Below are positions 16,630 to 22,653 of a DNA stretch of 34,267 bases, piece by piece. The stretch spans positions 1 to 34,267 of the forward strand of contig NZ_AYYZ01000005.1 in the NCBI RefSeq assembly GCF_001435375.1, read 5' to 3'. The position numbers were made by a program, and so were the translations under genes. Source of the stretch: Ligilactobacillus araffinosus DSM 20653. Lineage in GTDB: Bacteria; Bacillota; Bacilli; Lactobacillales; Lactobacillaceae. Within the stretch, counting starts at the first letter, position 1. Each line of letters begins with the position of its first letter. The notes under the pieces were generated by a model, which was not told the DNA's origin, did no database searches, and saw nothing but the letters and a program-made list of their open reading frames with translations.

Positions 16630-17512
16630 ATACTTTTATATCTAAATCATATTTTAAAATTATCTGTTCCAAATACTGTTTTAAATTTTGATAATAGTCT
16701 TTTGCATTCAGGATCGATAACACTTCAAGTGCCTGCTTAACCTTCGTTAATCCAGCCGGAATTTTTTGGTTGATCAGATCCAAAATCCCGGTAAAATAAA
16801 GGCGCAACGTTTCTTCAAATAGCATATCTTCATTTAACTGGTAATTGTTGATCAATCCCATCATGATTCGTATATCCTGATAACTTTGATTCTCAATGAA
16901 AACCATCAGCATATTGATCAGCACGCGGAAACTTTCACTTCCATAAATCCTCAGATTCTGGTACTTTTCAAGATTATGAATCACCTTTTCCCGAAACATG
17001 CGAATCTGATCAAACGAAAAGGCAAACATCGCGTTATTAAACATCATCAACTCATAATGGGTCCAAGTTTCACACTCGATCAAATAATCGATGACCACTT
17101 GGCGTGCATCTTCATCAAGCGGGACCCTTTTTACCTTGTCAATCGTCAATTGTGTTATGCATGCTAAATGACGGTACTTCTCATCATTTTCATAAATTGC
17201 ACAATAATTAAGCGTCCGTTGTAAAAGATCATCTAGCCGTTTAAGATCGCCTTGAGCAATCGCCTTTTGTAAGTCAATTACATACCGTTGTTCATAATTC
17301 GTTTCAAATCCGTTCGCAATGTACTTAAACTCGGTGTAACTCACGTGCAACTTGGCAAGGAGTTTCATAAAATTATCGACTGAGGTCCCTGTTCGGTTCA
17401 TTACGAAATTTCTATAGGCCGTTCGACTGCAAATGCCGGAAATCAGCTTACCGATTGGTACGCCCTTTGCAATCCTGATATTTGAAACAATTTTACCATA
17501 GTTTTCTTCCAA
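16628..17512 (-). CDS. Rgg/RopB family transcriptional regulator
   Basis: This 294-aa protein has an N-terminal HTH (about 1-65) with the Rgg-type GICSRTAYRNFVMNRTGTSV segment, followed by an all-helical region fitting the TPR-like peptide-binding domain of Rgg/RRNPP regulators. The length matches the family (about 280-300). Start is TTG at 17512, with GGAGG 7 bases ahead. It is divergent from a secreted protease gene, and a leaderless eight-residue peptide ORF sits between them, the same order as ropB, SIP and speB in Streptococcus pyogenes. I infer that it senses that peptide and controls the protease. Confidence 0.85.
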   Translation of the reverse strand: MEENYGKIVSNIRIAKGVPIGKLISGICSRTAYRNFVMNRTGTSVDNFMKLLAKLHVSYTEFKYIANGFETNYEQRYVIDLQKAIAQGDLKRLDDLLQRTLNYCAIYENDEKYRHLACITQLTIDKVKRVPLDEDARQVVIDYLIECETWTHYELMMFNNAMFAFSFDQIRMFREKVIHNLEKYQNLRIYGSESFRVLINMLMVFIENQSYQDIRIMMGLINNYQLNEDMLFEETLRLYFTGILDLINQKIPAGLTKVKQALEVLSILNAKDYYQNLKQYLEQIILKYDLDIKV

Positions 17513-17529
17513 AAAGCATCCTCCCTATG

Positions 17530-17563
17530 CACACAAAAGTGTGAAGATTCACTTTTTTGTGTG
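17530..17563. promoter_or_regulatory. Inverted repeat near the Rgg start (possible Rgg box or leader hairpin)
   Basis: CACACAAAAGTG and CACTTTTTTGTGTG form an inverted repeat whose arms differ by two extra T's, around an 8-nt centre. It lies just upstream of the rgg ribosome binding site and about 75-110 bp before the peptide ORF. An Rgg operator is likely; a leader hairpin in rgg mRNA is the alternative. Confidence 0.5.
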
Positions 17564-17581
17564 AATTTTTCCTTTCGCTAA

Positions 17582-17609
17582 CCCTTAACCCTTAAATTAA
17601 GGTTAAGGG
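17582..17609. promoter_or_regulatory. Palindrome CCCTTAACC-N10-GGTTAAGGG before the peptide ORF
   Basis: A perfect 9-bp inverted repeat with a 10-bp centre. The left half is a direct repeat of CCCTTAA, mirrored on the right. It lies about 30 bp before the MLFLLFFL start codon. It may be the binding site of the divergent Rgg protein or a hairpin in the peptide mRNA leader. No good -35 box accompanies it, as is common for activator-dependent promoters. Confidence 0.55.
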
Positions 17610-17638
17610 AGAAATCCATAAAAAGGAAGTGATTTTGA

Positions 17639-17665
17639 ATGTTATTTTTACTTTTCTTCCTTTAA
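17639..17665 (+). CDS. Putative leaderless signal peptide MLFLLFFL (SIP-like)
   Basis: This is an eight-codon ORF encoding Met-Leu-Phe-Leu-Leu-Phe-Phe-Leu then TAA. The upstream AGGAAGTGAT (17624-17633) is one mismatch from the full anti-16S sequence, far better than chance would provide. S. pyogenes SIP, the leaderless peptide bound by RopB, is also eight residues and entirely hydrophobic (MWLLLLFL). Genomic place is the same: between a divergent Rgg gene and a secreted protease gene, 29 bp before the latter. The ORF is too short for usual gene callers. Translation and signalling are inferred, but sequence, site and context agree. Confidence 0.75.
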   Translation: MLFLLFFL

Positions 17666-17694
17666 TCAACTAATAGTTTCAAAGAGAGGATCAT

Positions 17695-19296
17695 ATGAAA
17701 AAGATTAAACTGTTCAACTTATTCTCAACATCACTTGTTTGTTCATCACTCTTGATGACGGCTCCCGTTTCAGCAGCCGAAGCTCACAGCGGACAGCTTT
17801 CACCAAATTCGCAAATGCCGATTGAAAAGAAAGAATCGGTGATTCCGAACACAACAACCAGTTTCGTTTTGACGAAAAATAATCAAAAACAAACGGTCGA
17901 TGATACGGTGAAGTATATTGAAAGCCAAGGAATCAAGGTTAAATCAGTTGTTCCTGAAATCGGCTGGATTGAAACTGACCGAACAAACCATCATCAAGAA
18001 AAGAAAATTGAAAAAGATACCCACGCAGATGTGCAAACCCCTGATAATCAGGCTAATAACTCATATACACCAACCGCCGTTCCATCGCAGCCAAACTTTA
18101 GCAGTCCGATGAATAAATATTTCTGGAACCGGCAATGGAACATGCATATGATGACCAAAAATCCTGACAATTATGCAAATGATACACAGTCACATGTCAA
18201 AATCGGGATCATCGATAGTGGAATCACTGACGAATACCGTCAGCGATTAGGTTCACGAATCCGGTACACTGAAAACTTTGTTCCACGGGGTGGCTTCAAT
18301 TATATGGATCATGATGAAACTGGTAATCCACATGATACCAACGACCGGATTGGACACGGAACATCGGTTACCAGCTTGGTTGCCGGCACGAATGAAATGG
18401 TCGGTGTTAACTCTAACGCAACGATCGATGAATACCGGGTCTTTTCACACAAAGGTTGTAGCTCATCATGGGTTTTAAAGGCGTTAATCAGAGCCGTTAA
18501 TAATGGTGATGACGTCATCAACTTGAGTTTAGGACGTTATGGTCTTTTGACTGGTGGTTACTTAAATGGCCGGGCAAATAACGACATGCCTGAATACCAA
18601 GCCTGGATCCGGGCCGTTCAATATGCTAAGCAACATGGTAGTACCGTCGTAGTCGCTGCAGGAAATGAAAACATTAATTTAAATGACCCGCAAGCAATGA
18701 CGGCATACATTAACAAAAATAATCCGCAACTTCACGCGGTTGGCCAAGGAGTCAGCTTACCAGCAAGCGTTCCGGGTATTGTCCAAGTGGCCGCAACTGG
18801 TAATCAAGGTGAACGGGCTGAATATTCATGCTACTCAAAAGATTCGGTATATGCTCCGGGCGGAGATTCCAATCGAACAGGAATCAACCATCCAAATCAA
18901 TTCTTTATCCCAACTGATTGGTTGTTAACATACGGTGGCCATGGAACCCAATATAGCTTTGGAATCGGGACTTCCTTCGCTGCTCCGGAAGTAACCGGAA
19001 TGATTGCCCATGAAATTTCAAAGAATAATTTATACGGTCAATCAGACGCGGTAATCGCCAAGTTACGTCAATCATTAGAAACCAACAAGCACGGATTGCC
19101 GTGCGTGATTTTAGACAAGTTGATCAACGATGACCATGCTTCAGCAACCAACGACAACAGTCGGCATTCATCAAGTTCAAGCAGCAGTTCATCGTCATCA
19201 TCAAGTTCACGGTCTTCAAATCATTTTGAACAACAGGAACAACAAGAAGATTCGCATGATTGGTGGCAACAAATCCAACAACAAATTGCTGAATAG
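17695..19296 (+). CDS. Secreted subtilisin-family serine protease, NisP-like
   Basis: This 533-aa exported protease has a signal peptide at 1-28 (cut after PVSAA/AEA), an I9-like propeptide region (about 52-95), and an S8 catalytic domain (about 165-475) with Asp174 (IGIIDSGI), His221 (GHGTSVTSLVAG), oxyanion Asn324 (AAGNEN) and Ser427 (GTSFAAPEV). The segment FVPRGGF..MDHDETGNP is strikingly like lantibiotic leader peptidases such as NisP. Unlike NisP it has no LPxTG; the end is a run of serines (about 491-505) and a Gln/Glu-rich tail. No lantibiotic genes are nearby. GAGAGG precedes ATG. Its divergent Rgg and the peptide ORF suggest cell-density control. Confidence 0.92.
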   Translation: MKKIKLFNLFSTSLVCSSLLMTAPVSAAEAHSGQLSPNSQMPIEKKESVIPNTTTSFVLTKNNQKQTVDDTVKYIESQGIKVKSVVPEIGWIETDRTNHHQEKKIEKDTHADVQTPDNQANNSYTPTAVPSQPNFSSPMNKYFWNRQWNMHMMTKNPDNYANDTQSHVKIGIIDSGITDEYRQRLGSRIRYTENFVPRGGFNYMDHDETGNPHDTNDRIGHGTSVTSLVAGTNEMVGVNSNATIDEYRVFSHKGCSSSWVLKALIRAVNNGDDVINLSLGRYGLLTGGYLNGRANNDMPEYQAWIRAVQYAKQHGSTVVVAAGNENINLNDPQAMTAYINKNNPQLHAVGQGVSLPASVPGIVQVAATGNQGERAEYSCYSKDSVYAPGGDSNRTGINHPNQFFIPTDWLLTYGGHGTQYSFGIGTSFAAPEVTGMIAHEISKNNLYGQSDAVIAKLRQSLETNKHGLPCVILDKLINDDHASATNDNSRHSSSSSSSSSSSSSSRSSNHFEQQEQQEDSHDWWQQIQQQIAE

Positions 19297-19331
19297 TAAA
19301 TTCTAAAACATAATTATTTGAATAGAATATG

Positions 19332-19369
19332 AAAACTGCAGTTAGTAAAAACTAACTGCAGTTTTTTTT
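19332..19369 (+). terminator. Terminator after the protease gene
   Basis: AAAACTGCAGTTAGT and its complement form a 15-bp perfect stem with a 4-nt loop, followed by eight T's on the plus strand. Confidence 0.93.
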
Positions 19370-19404
19370 AGCCGATTCAAATTTCATAAATGTTAAGCAT
19401 TTAC

Positions 19405-19434
19405 TTAACTATAATTCGGTAAATATGGTAAAAT
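19405..19434 (+). promoter_or_regulatory. Fixed promoter facing into the invertible segment
   Basis: TTAACT (19405-19410), 18 bp, then TAAAAT (19429-19434) with an extended -10 TGG directly before it. Transcription would start near 19441, only about 8 bp before the left inverted repeat. In the present orientation it runs antisense to the signal-peptide fragment and invertase; after inversion it would drive them in sense. Promoter strength is inferred. Confidence 0.55.
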
Positions 19435-19446
19435 ACTACCTGTCTA

Positions 19447-19569
19447 TCAAGGCTCTACCCTATTTAGGCATATTGCTTTAGCTAATGGAGGCTTACTTAG
19501 TAAACCAATTACACCAATCAAACCACTTAAAAAGGCAATAATAATAAACCTTTTGAGTCTAATTGTCAT
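19447..19569 (-). CDS. 5' fragment of a phase-variable surface protein gene (signal peptide), cut off from its 3' part
   Basis: This 40-codon ORF starts MTIRLKRFIIIAFLSG, continues with a hydrophobic core and ends its export signal with PPLAKA, a typical signal peptidase I site, then ICLNRVE, Pro and stop (TGA TAG). AAAGGG lies 7 bases before the ATG. LNRVE is encoded by the left inverted repeat itself; the same codons, in frame, stand at the right repeat ahead of an LPxTG-type C-terminus. As sequenced it makes only a short signal-peptide product. After inversion it would continue for 72 more residues. It follows the invertase stop by 33 bp on the same strand. Confidence 0.75.
   Translation of the reverse strand: MTIRLKRFIIIAFLSGLIGVIGLLSKPPLAKAICLNRVEP
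19449..19467 (+). repeat. Left inverted repeat (recombination site) of the invertible segment
   Basis: AAGGCTCTACCCTATTTAG. It matches the inverted copy at 20231-20249 in 18 of 19 positions, the inner 15 perfectly. The two copies bound an 801-bp segment that carries a serine recombinase, as in Hin/Gin-type inversion systems. Confidence 0.88.
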
Positions 19570-19602
19570 TGTTTTACCCTTTCGTTTAGTTTAAAAATCA
19601 AA

Positions 19603-20202
19603 TTATTCTTGATCTCTCCTTAGAATATTATAAACCGTTTGCTTTGAAATTCCCAGCCTATCAGCAATTTTTGTTTTAGGAATTCCCTTTTTTAACATTT
19701 CAATTGTCTTAAAATAAATTTCGCGATTTTGTTTTTTAGGAGAATCAGCACAATACTGAACCTTTTTTCCTTTATATTTACCAGCTAATTTTGCCAGTTC
19801 AATTCCTTGACGTTGTCTTTCACGAATCATTTTTCGTTCTTGTTCAGCATCATATTTTTTTATTTCCAAAATTAAATTTGTTAATAACCTTTTTAAATTA
19901 TGATCTTTAATTCCCTCAAAAGTTGGTAAGTCTAATACATTTAAAAACGCTCCCTTTATTGTTATTTGATTGATAATACGAGTAATATCATCACTATTCC
20001 TGCCTAACCTATCCAAACTGACTACATACACTTCGTCCTCACTAGTTAGCCTTTTTAATAAACGTTTTAACTGTGGACGTTCCATATTCTTACCCGATAA
20101 TTTCTCTTTATAAATTAAATCAACCTGCTCTTTTCTTAAACGAACAATCTGTCGTACTAAGTTTTGATCAACGGTTGATACTCGTGCGTATCCTATCTTC
20201 AT
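19603..20202 (-). CDS. Serine recombinase (resolvase/DNA invertase family)
   Basis: This 199-aa enzyme of the small serine recombinase family starts KIGYARVSTVDQN with catalytic Ser9 and Arg7, then has YVVSLDRLGRNSDDI with the conserved active-site arginines near residues 65-69. The long E helix follows at about 95-135 and a C-terminal HTH (GIPKTKIADRLGISKQTVYNIL, about 173-195) binds the crossover sites. AAAGGAC precedes the ATG. It lies inside two inverted repeats that also split a surface-protein gene, so it most likely inverts this segment. Only 28 bp separate its start from the right repeat, so its promoter must lie outside the segment and changes on inversion. Confidence 0.92.
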   Translation of the reverse strand: MKIGYARVSTVDQNLVRQIVRLRKEQVDLIYKEKLSGKNMERPQLKRLLKRLTSEDEVYVVSLDRLGRNSDDITRIINQITIKGAFLNVLDLPTFEGIKDHNLKRLLTNLILEIKKYDAEQERKMIRERQRQGIELAKLAGKYKGKKVQYCADSPKKQNREIYFKTIEMLKKGIPKTKIADRLGISKQTVYNILRRDQE

Positions 20203-20230
20203 TTTTTATAGTCCTTTTTATATTTTTCGT

Positions 20231-20249
20231 CTAAATAGGGTAGAGTCTT
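20231..20249 (-). repeat. Right inverted repeat (recombination site) of the invertible segment
   Basis: Reverse complement reads AAGACTCTACCCTATTTAG, one mismatch to the left copy. On the plus strand its first 15 bases encode LNRVE, in frame with the following LPAVG-containing sequence. Confidence 0.88.
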
Positions 20250-20464
20250 ATCGAACCATTCAATCAAAATTCACTAGAAAAAACAATTTAAGGATTTCCG
20301 TACAAACCATTAGTAACTATAAGCAACCTTTTCAGTATACAATAAATGCCAATTTTAAAAAAGTTGTCCTTCCGGCTGTCGGAATGTCTACCAGTTTATT
20401 TCTTAAAGTCACTGGCGTTATTTGTATTCTTACGGCCGCTATTATCTACTTTAAATTTCTATAA
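20231..20464 (+). pseudogene. 3' part of the phase-variable LPxTG-type surface protein gene, without start (OFF state)
   Basis: From the right repeat an open frame of 77 codons runs to TAA at 20462-20464 with no suitable start. It encodes LNRVE-SYRTIQSKF, a short polar stretch, then LPAVG (20369-20383), a hydrophobic span of about 20 residues and a short tail with one lysine: the layout of a sortase sorting signal with Val in place of Thr. Joined to the 39 residues encoded before the left junction it would give a 111-aa exported, wall-anchored protein with a mature part of only about 50 residues. It ends 16 bp before the sortase start. It is a switched-off piece rather than a decayed gene. 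Confidence 0.75.
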
Positions 20465-20480
20465 AAAAGGAGAATACAAT

Positions 20481-21143
20481 ATGAAAAAACATTTAAGATA
20501 TATTTTCAGTGGCATAATCGCGGCTATTGGACTGCTATTTATCTTTAGTATTCCCATCACAAACTTTATGATTACCAGTTTTCATCCCACAGTTGAACGG
20601 CAAATATCATATGATGTGCCTTACAATTGGGACAGCGTTAAATTAGTTAACTTTTTTAATGTTATGAAAGCAAGAATTTATCATCCTGAAGTTCATGTGA
20701 TTGGTGCAATATACAACGAAAAAATCGATTTAAATACCCCAATTGCCCAAGGGGTCGATAATACAATATTCACTCTCTGTGCTTCAACGCTTTATCCCAA
20801 TGAGGAAATGGGAAAAGGAAACTATATCCTTGCCGCACATAATGTGCAATACAGTAAAGTGGCACTGTTTAGTCCAGTTTACCGATATGTTCATCTTGGA
20901 AGCATCATTAATATTACTAATTTTAACCAAAACTACACTTACAAAATTACTTCTAAAAAAGTTATATCGCCGAAGAATTACTCTGATTTATCCCCAACTA
21001 GGAAAGCTACATTAACTCTCATCACATGTGATCGAACCAATAAGAAACGTGAGGTTTATGTCGGAAAGTTAGTAAAAACAACTCGTTTTAGTGCCTTACC
21101 CCAAAGTACTAAAAATTATCTAAAACGAAGGTTTAATTATTAA
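20481..21143 (+). CDS. Sortase (class A-like)
   Basis: This 220-aa membrane-anchored transpeptidase has an N-terminal transmembrane helix (about 8-32). Its sortase domain carries His120 (LAAHNVQ), catalytic Cys183 (TLITCDR) and Arg190. It joins surface proteins to the cell wall at LPxTG-type motifs. The frame is open back to 20346, but AAGGAG lies just before the ATG at 20481, and the upstream part is another reading of the surface-protein tail. It follows the LPAVG fragment by 16 bp and overlaps the next gene (TAATG), so all three look like one operon. It is probably the dedicated sortase for the phase-variable protein; the housekeeping enzyme cannot be excluded. Confidence 0.9.
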   Translation: MKKHLRYIFSGIIAAIGLLFIFSIPITNFMITSFHPTVERQISYDVPYNWDSVKLVNFFNVMKARIYHPEVHVIGAIYNEKIDLNTPIAQGVDNTIFTLCASTLYPNEEMGKGNYILAAHNVQYSKVALFSPVYRYVHLGSIINITNFNQNYTYKITSKKVISPKNYSDLSPTRKATLTLITCDRTNKKREVYVGKLVKTTRFSALPQSTKNYLKRRFNY

Positions 21144-21385
21144 TGTACGTCATGATTAATGAACAAGGAAATGTTCTTGTTGAAGAATACGATATTCCGA
21201 GTAACACTAGTCATTTTTTCTTTGCTGACTTAGGTACGATCGTAGCAATTAACACTTACTCCACAAAAGATATAACAATTAAGAAGCTTTTCCCTTGGTC
21301 TTCTCCAAAGTCAAATAACTATCGGCTAATAAAGAAAAAAATTTGGTTTAAAAATCAAAAAAATTTTATTTTTCGGAATTCTTAA
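21143..21385 (+). CDS. Small uncharacterised protein, paralogue of the 32649 gene
   Basis: This 80-aa protein overlaps the sortase stop by one base (TAATG) and is likely co-translated. I do not recognise its family. It shares QGxVL near the start, IVAINxY in the middle, FPWxSxKS and YRL with the 82-aa protein at 32649; by eye about 27 of the first 61 positions agree. There is no signal peptide or membrane helix; the C-terminus is basic (KKKIWFKNQKN). A DNA- or envelope-associated role is possible but not shown. A terminator follows. Confidence 0.75.
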   Translation: MYVMINEQGNVLVEEYDIPSNTSHFFFADLGTIVAINTYSTKDITIKKLFPWSSPKSNNYRLIKKKIWFKNQKNFIFRNS

Positions 21386-21398
21386 AAAATAGTAGTCC

Positions 21399-21442
21399 AA
21401 AAAAAGATGAGGTCCTCTAATTGATGACCCCATCTTTTTTTC
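21399..21442. terminator. Terminator of the sortase unit
   Basis: AAAAAAAGATG-AGGTC pairs with GACC-CCATCTTTTTTT around an 11-nt loop. T's follow on the plus strand and A's allow use from the minus side too. Confidence 0.85.
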
Positions 21443-21454
21443 ACAATATTTTTA

Positions 21455-21814
21455 TTATTCAGTTCTTAAATCAAGAACATTTAATGCTGGTGTTAATTCT
21501 CCGCGATACTTACCTTTTAATGTTAGTTGCTGATATGAATTTACGGCAATTGTCATTTCTTCATCCATAAATGACTTCGAATAATCTTTATAGTAAAAAT
21601 CACCTAAAATCGTTGACAGCTTTGCATTATATTCATGATAATCACTGTCTTTGCGCACAACTAATAGCCGAAATTCTTGATTTAGGGTACATGAAATTGC
21701 TTCCTCTGGTCGGTAACCAACGCCGTCATCAAAATCTAAAAGAACAACTGCCTTATGATCCTCAAAATATGGTCTTAATTTTGCTTGAGCTTCATCTGTA
21801 ATTTTTAATTCCAT
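21455..21814 (-). CDS. HesB/IscA-like iron-sulfur biosynthesis fold protein
   Basis: This 119-aa protein resembles a lactobacillus group annotated as iron-sulfur cluster biosynthesis family (Fe-S_biosyn fold): MELKITDEAQAKLRPYF at the start, LLDFDDGVGY, and C-terminal NVLDLRTE. True IscA proteins carry three cysteines, including a C-terminal CGC-type pair; only one cysteine (in ISCTL) is present here. Cluster carriage is therefore doubtful and the role unknown. AGGAGGAAG precedes the ATG. Confidence 0.7.
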   Translation of the reverse strand: MELKITDEAQAKLRPYFEDHKAVVLLDFDDGVGYRPEEAISCTLNQEFRLLVVRKDSDYHEYNAKLSTILGDFYYKDYSKSFMDEEMTIAVNSYQQLTLKGKYRGELTPALNVLDLRTE

Positions 21815-21881
21815 TATTCTTCCTCCTCACCACTTCTATTTTATCCTATCTTTTAGTAAGTTAATAGATTTTTGATCAATC

Positions 21882-21895
21882 GTTTCATATGAAAC
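21882..21895. promoter_or_regulatory. 14-bp palindrome between lipoprotein and HesB-like genes
   Basis: GTTTCATATGAAAC is a perfect palindrome upstream of the 21814 gene and next to the terminator of the lipoprotein gene. It could be an operator for the HesB-like gene. No regulator is adjacent. Confidence 0.4.
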
Positions 21896-21928
21896 AAAAA
21901 GAGATAGCGATCAAATCGTCATCTCTTA
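21896..21928 (-). terminator. Terminator of the lipoprotein gene
   Basis: AGAGATGACGAT and ATCGCTATCTCT pair with one mismatch around a short loop and are followed by TTTTTG on the minus strand. Confidence 0.75.
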
Positions 21929-21936
21929 CATTAAAG

Positions 21937-22605
21937 TTATTCGTTTTTACCGGCATTAACTGCTTTAGAAATTACATCACTAGGGCTGTTGCCATTAACA
22001 CTATAAACCTTATTATTCTTTTGCCATGTTAATGTGTATGTGTTCGTTGCAATATCGAATGTCCCAACACCATGATTTTGTGGAGCTGGCAAATAAACAT
22101 TCTCTAATTCGCTCACAATTTGTTTGGCTGTTGGTGTTGGATCTTGACCCTGAACAGCTGATGCCCGTACTGTAAATGACCAATTTCCTTCATTCCATTG
22201 AAGCATTTGCTGCCCTGCACCAGAATTTAAAGTCCCTGTAATTCCATATCCAAGGTTAACGGTCGGTAATCCCTGTTGATTCCCAGGCGTGTAACCCGGT
22301 TGGTTAGTAACGTAGCTTGTTGCTTGAGCTTGATCGTTAAACTCTTTGGTTTGCGCATTAGTTGAGGCCTGATTTTTTTGCGCTGTTGGTTGTTGATTTG
22401 TTTGAGAATTATTCCTTGTTGCCACAGCGCTAACATTCGCCGTCGACTGATCAGCGGCGGTTTGATTTTCACTGCGTTTAACCGCTTCGGTTTTCGGCGT
22501 ATTATCCGCTTTTTTACTATTCGTTGAAGTTGACCGATTCCCGCATCCTGCTAAAATCAATGCCATTCCAGTAACTACTAATAAACTCGTTTTTTTCATT
22601 TTCAT
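21937..22605 (-). CDS. Putative lipoprotein
   Basis: This 222-aa exported lipoprotein has the signal MKMKKTSLLVVTGMALILAGC with a lipobox LAGC, so Cys21 would be lipidated. A Ser/Thr/Asn/Gln-rich low-complexity linker (about 22-100) follows, then a folded C-terminal domain with LPTVNLGYGITGTL and WNEGNWSFTVRAS. Three candidate starts lie close together; I chose the ATG at 22605, 5 bases after AGGTGA. The extended -10 box at 22636 supports a short leader. The C-terminal domain family is not recognised; function unknown. Confidence 0.8.
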   Translation of the reverse strand: MKMKKTSLLVVTGMALILAGCGNRSTSTNSKKADNTPKTEAVKRSENQTAADQSTANVSAVATRNNSQTNQQPTAQKNQASTNAQTKEFNDQAQATSYVTNQPGYTPGNQQGLPTVNLGYGITGTLNSGAGQQMLQWNEGNWSFTVRASAVQGQDPTPTAKQIVSELENVYLPAPQNHGVGTFDIATNTYTLTWQKNNKVYSVNGNSPSDVISKAVNAGKNE

Positions 22606-22635
22606 TACACTCACCTGGCTTTCTATTACACCTTT

Positions 22636-22644
22636 ATTATACCA
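22636..22644 (-). promoter_or_regulatory. Extended -10 promoter of the lipoprotein gene
   Basis: On the minus strand TGGTATAAT combines TGn with a perfect -10 box about 30 bp before the lipoprotein start. It overlaps the region just after the stop of the upstream DUF1275 gene. No clear -35 is needed for this promoter type. Confidence 0.6.
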
Positions 22645-22653
22645 TTTTCCAGG

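Noticed and set aside
19141-19220. Serine-codon run in the protease as a CRISPR-like or tandem repeat array
   Set aside because: It is a low-complexity coding tract without spacers; only length variation of the serine run is of interest.
17695-19296. Subtilase as part of a lantibiotic cluster
   Set aside because: The catalytic domain is NisP-like, but no precursor peptide, LanB/LanC/LanM or LanT gene is in the window.
19449-20249. Reading the repeat-bounded resolvase segment as a small transposon or IS
   Set aside because: There is no transposase, and both repeat arms encode the same residues in frame with the two parts of one surface-protein gene, which inversion explains and insertion does not.
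20346-20480. N-terminal extension of the sortase (45 extra residues)
   Set aside because: A strong ribosome binding site lies right before the ATG at 20481 followed by a normal sortase N-terminus; the extension covers the surface-protein tail in another frame.
21455-21814. Calling the HesB-like protein an IscA-type cluster carrier
   Set aside because: Only one cysteine is present instead of the three needed for cluster binding.
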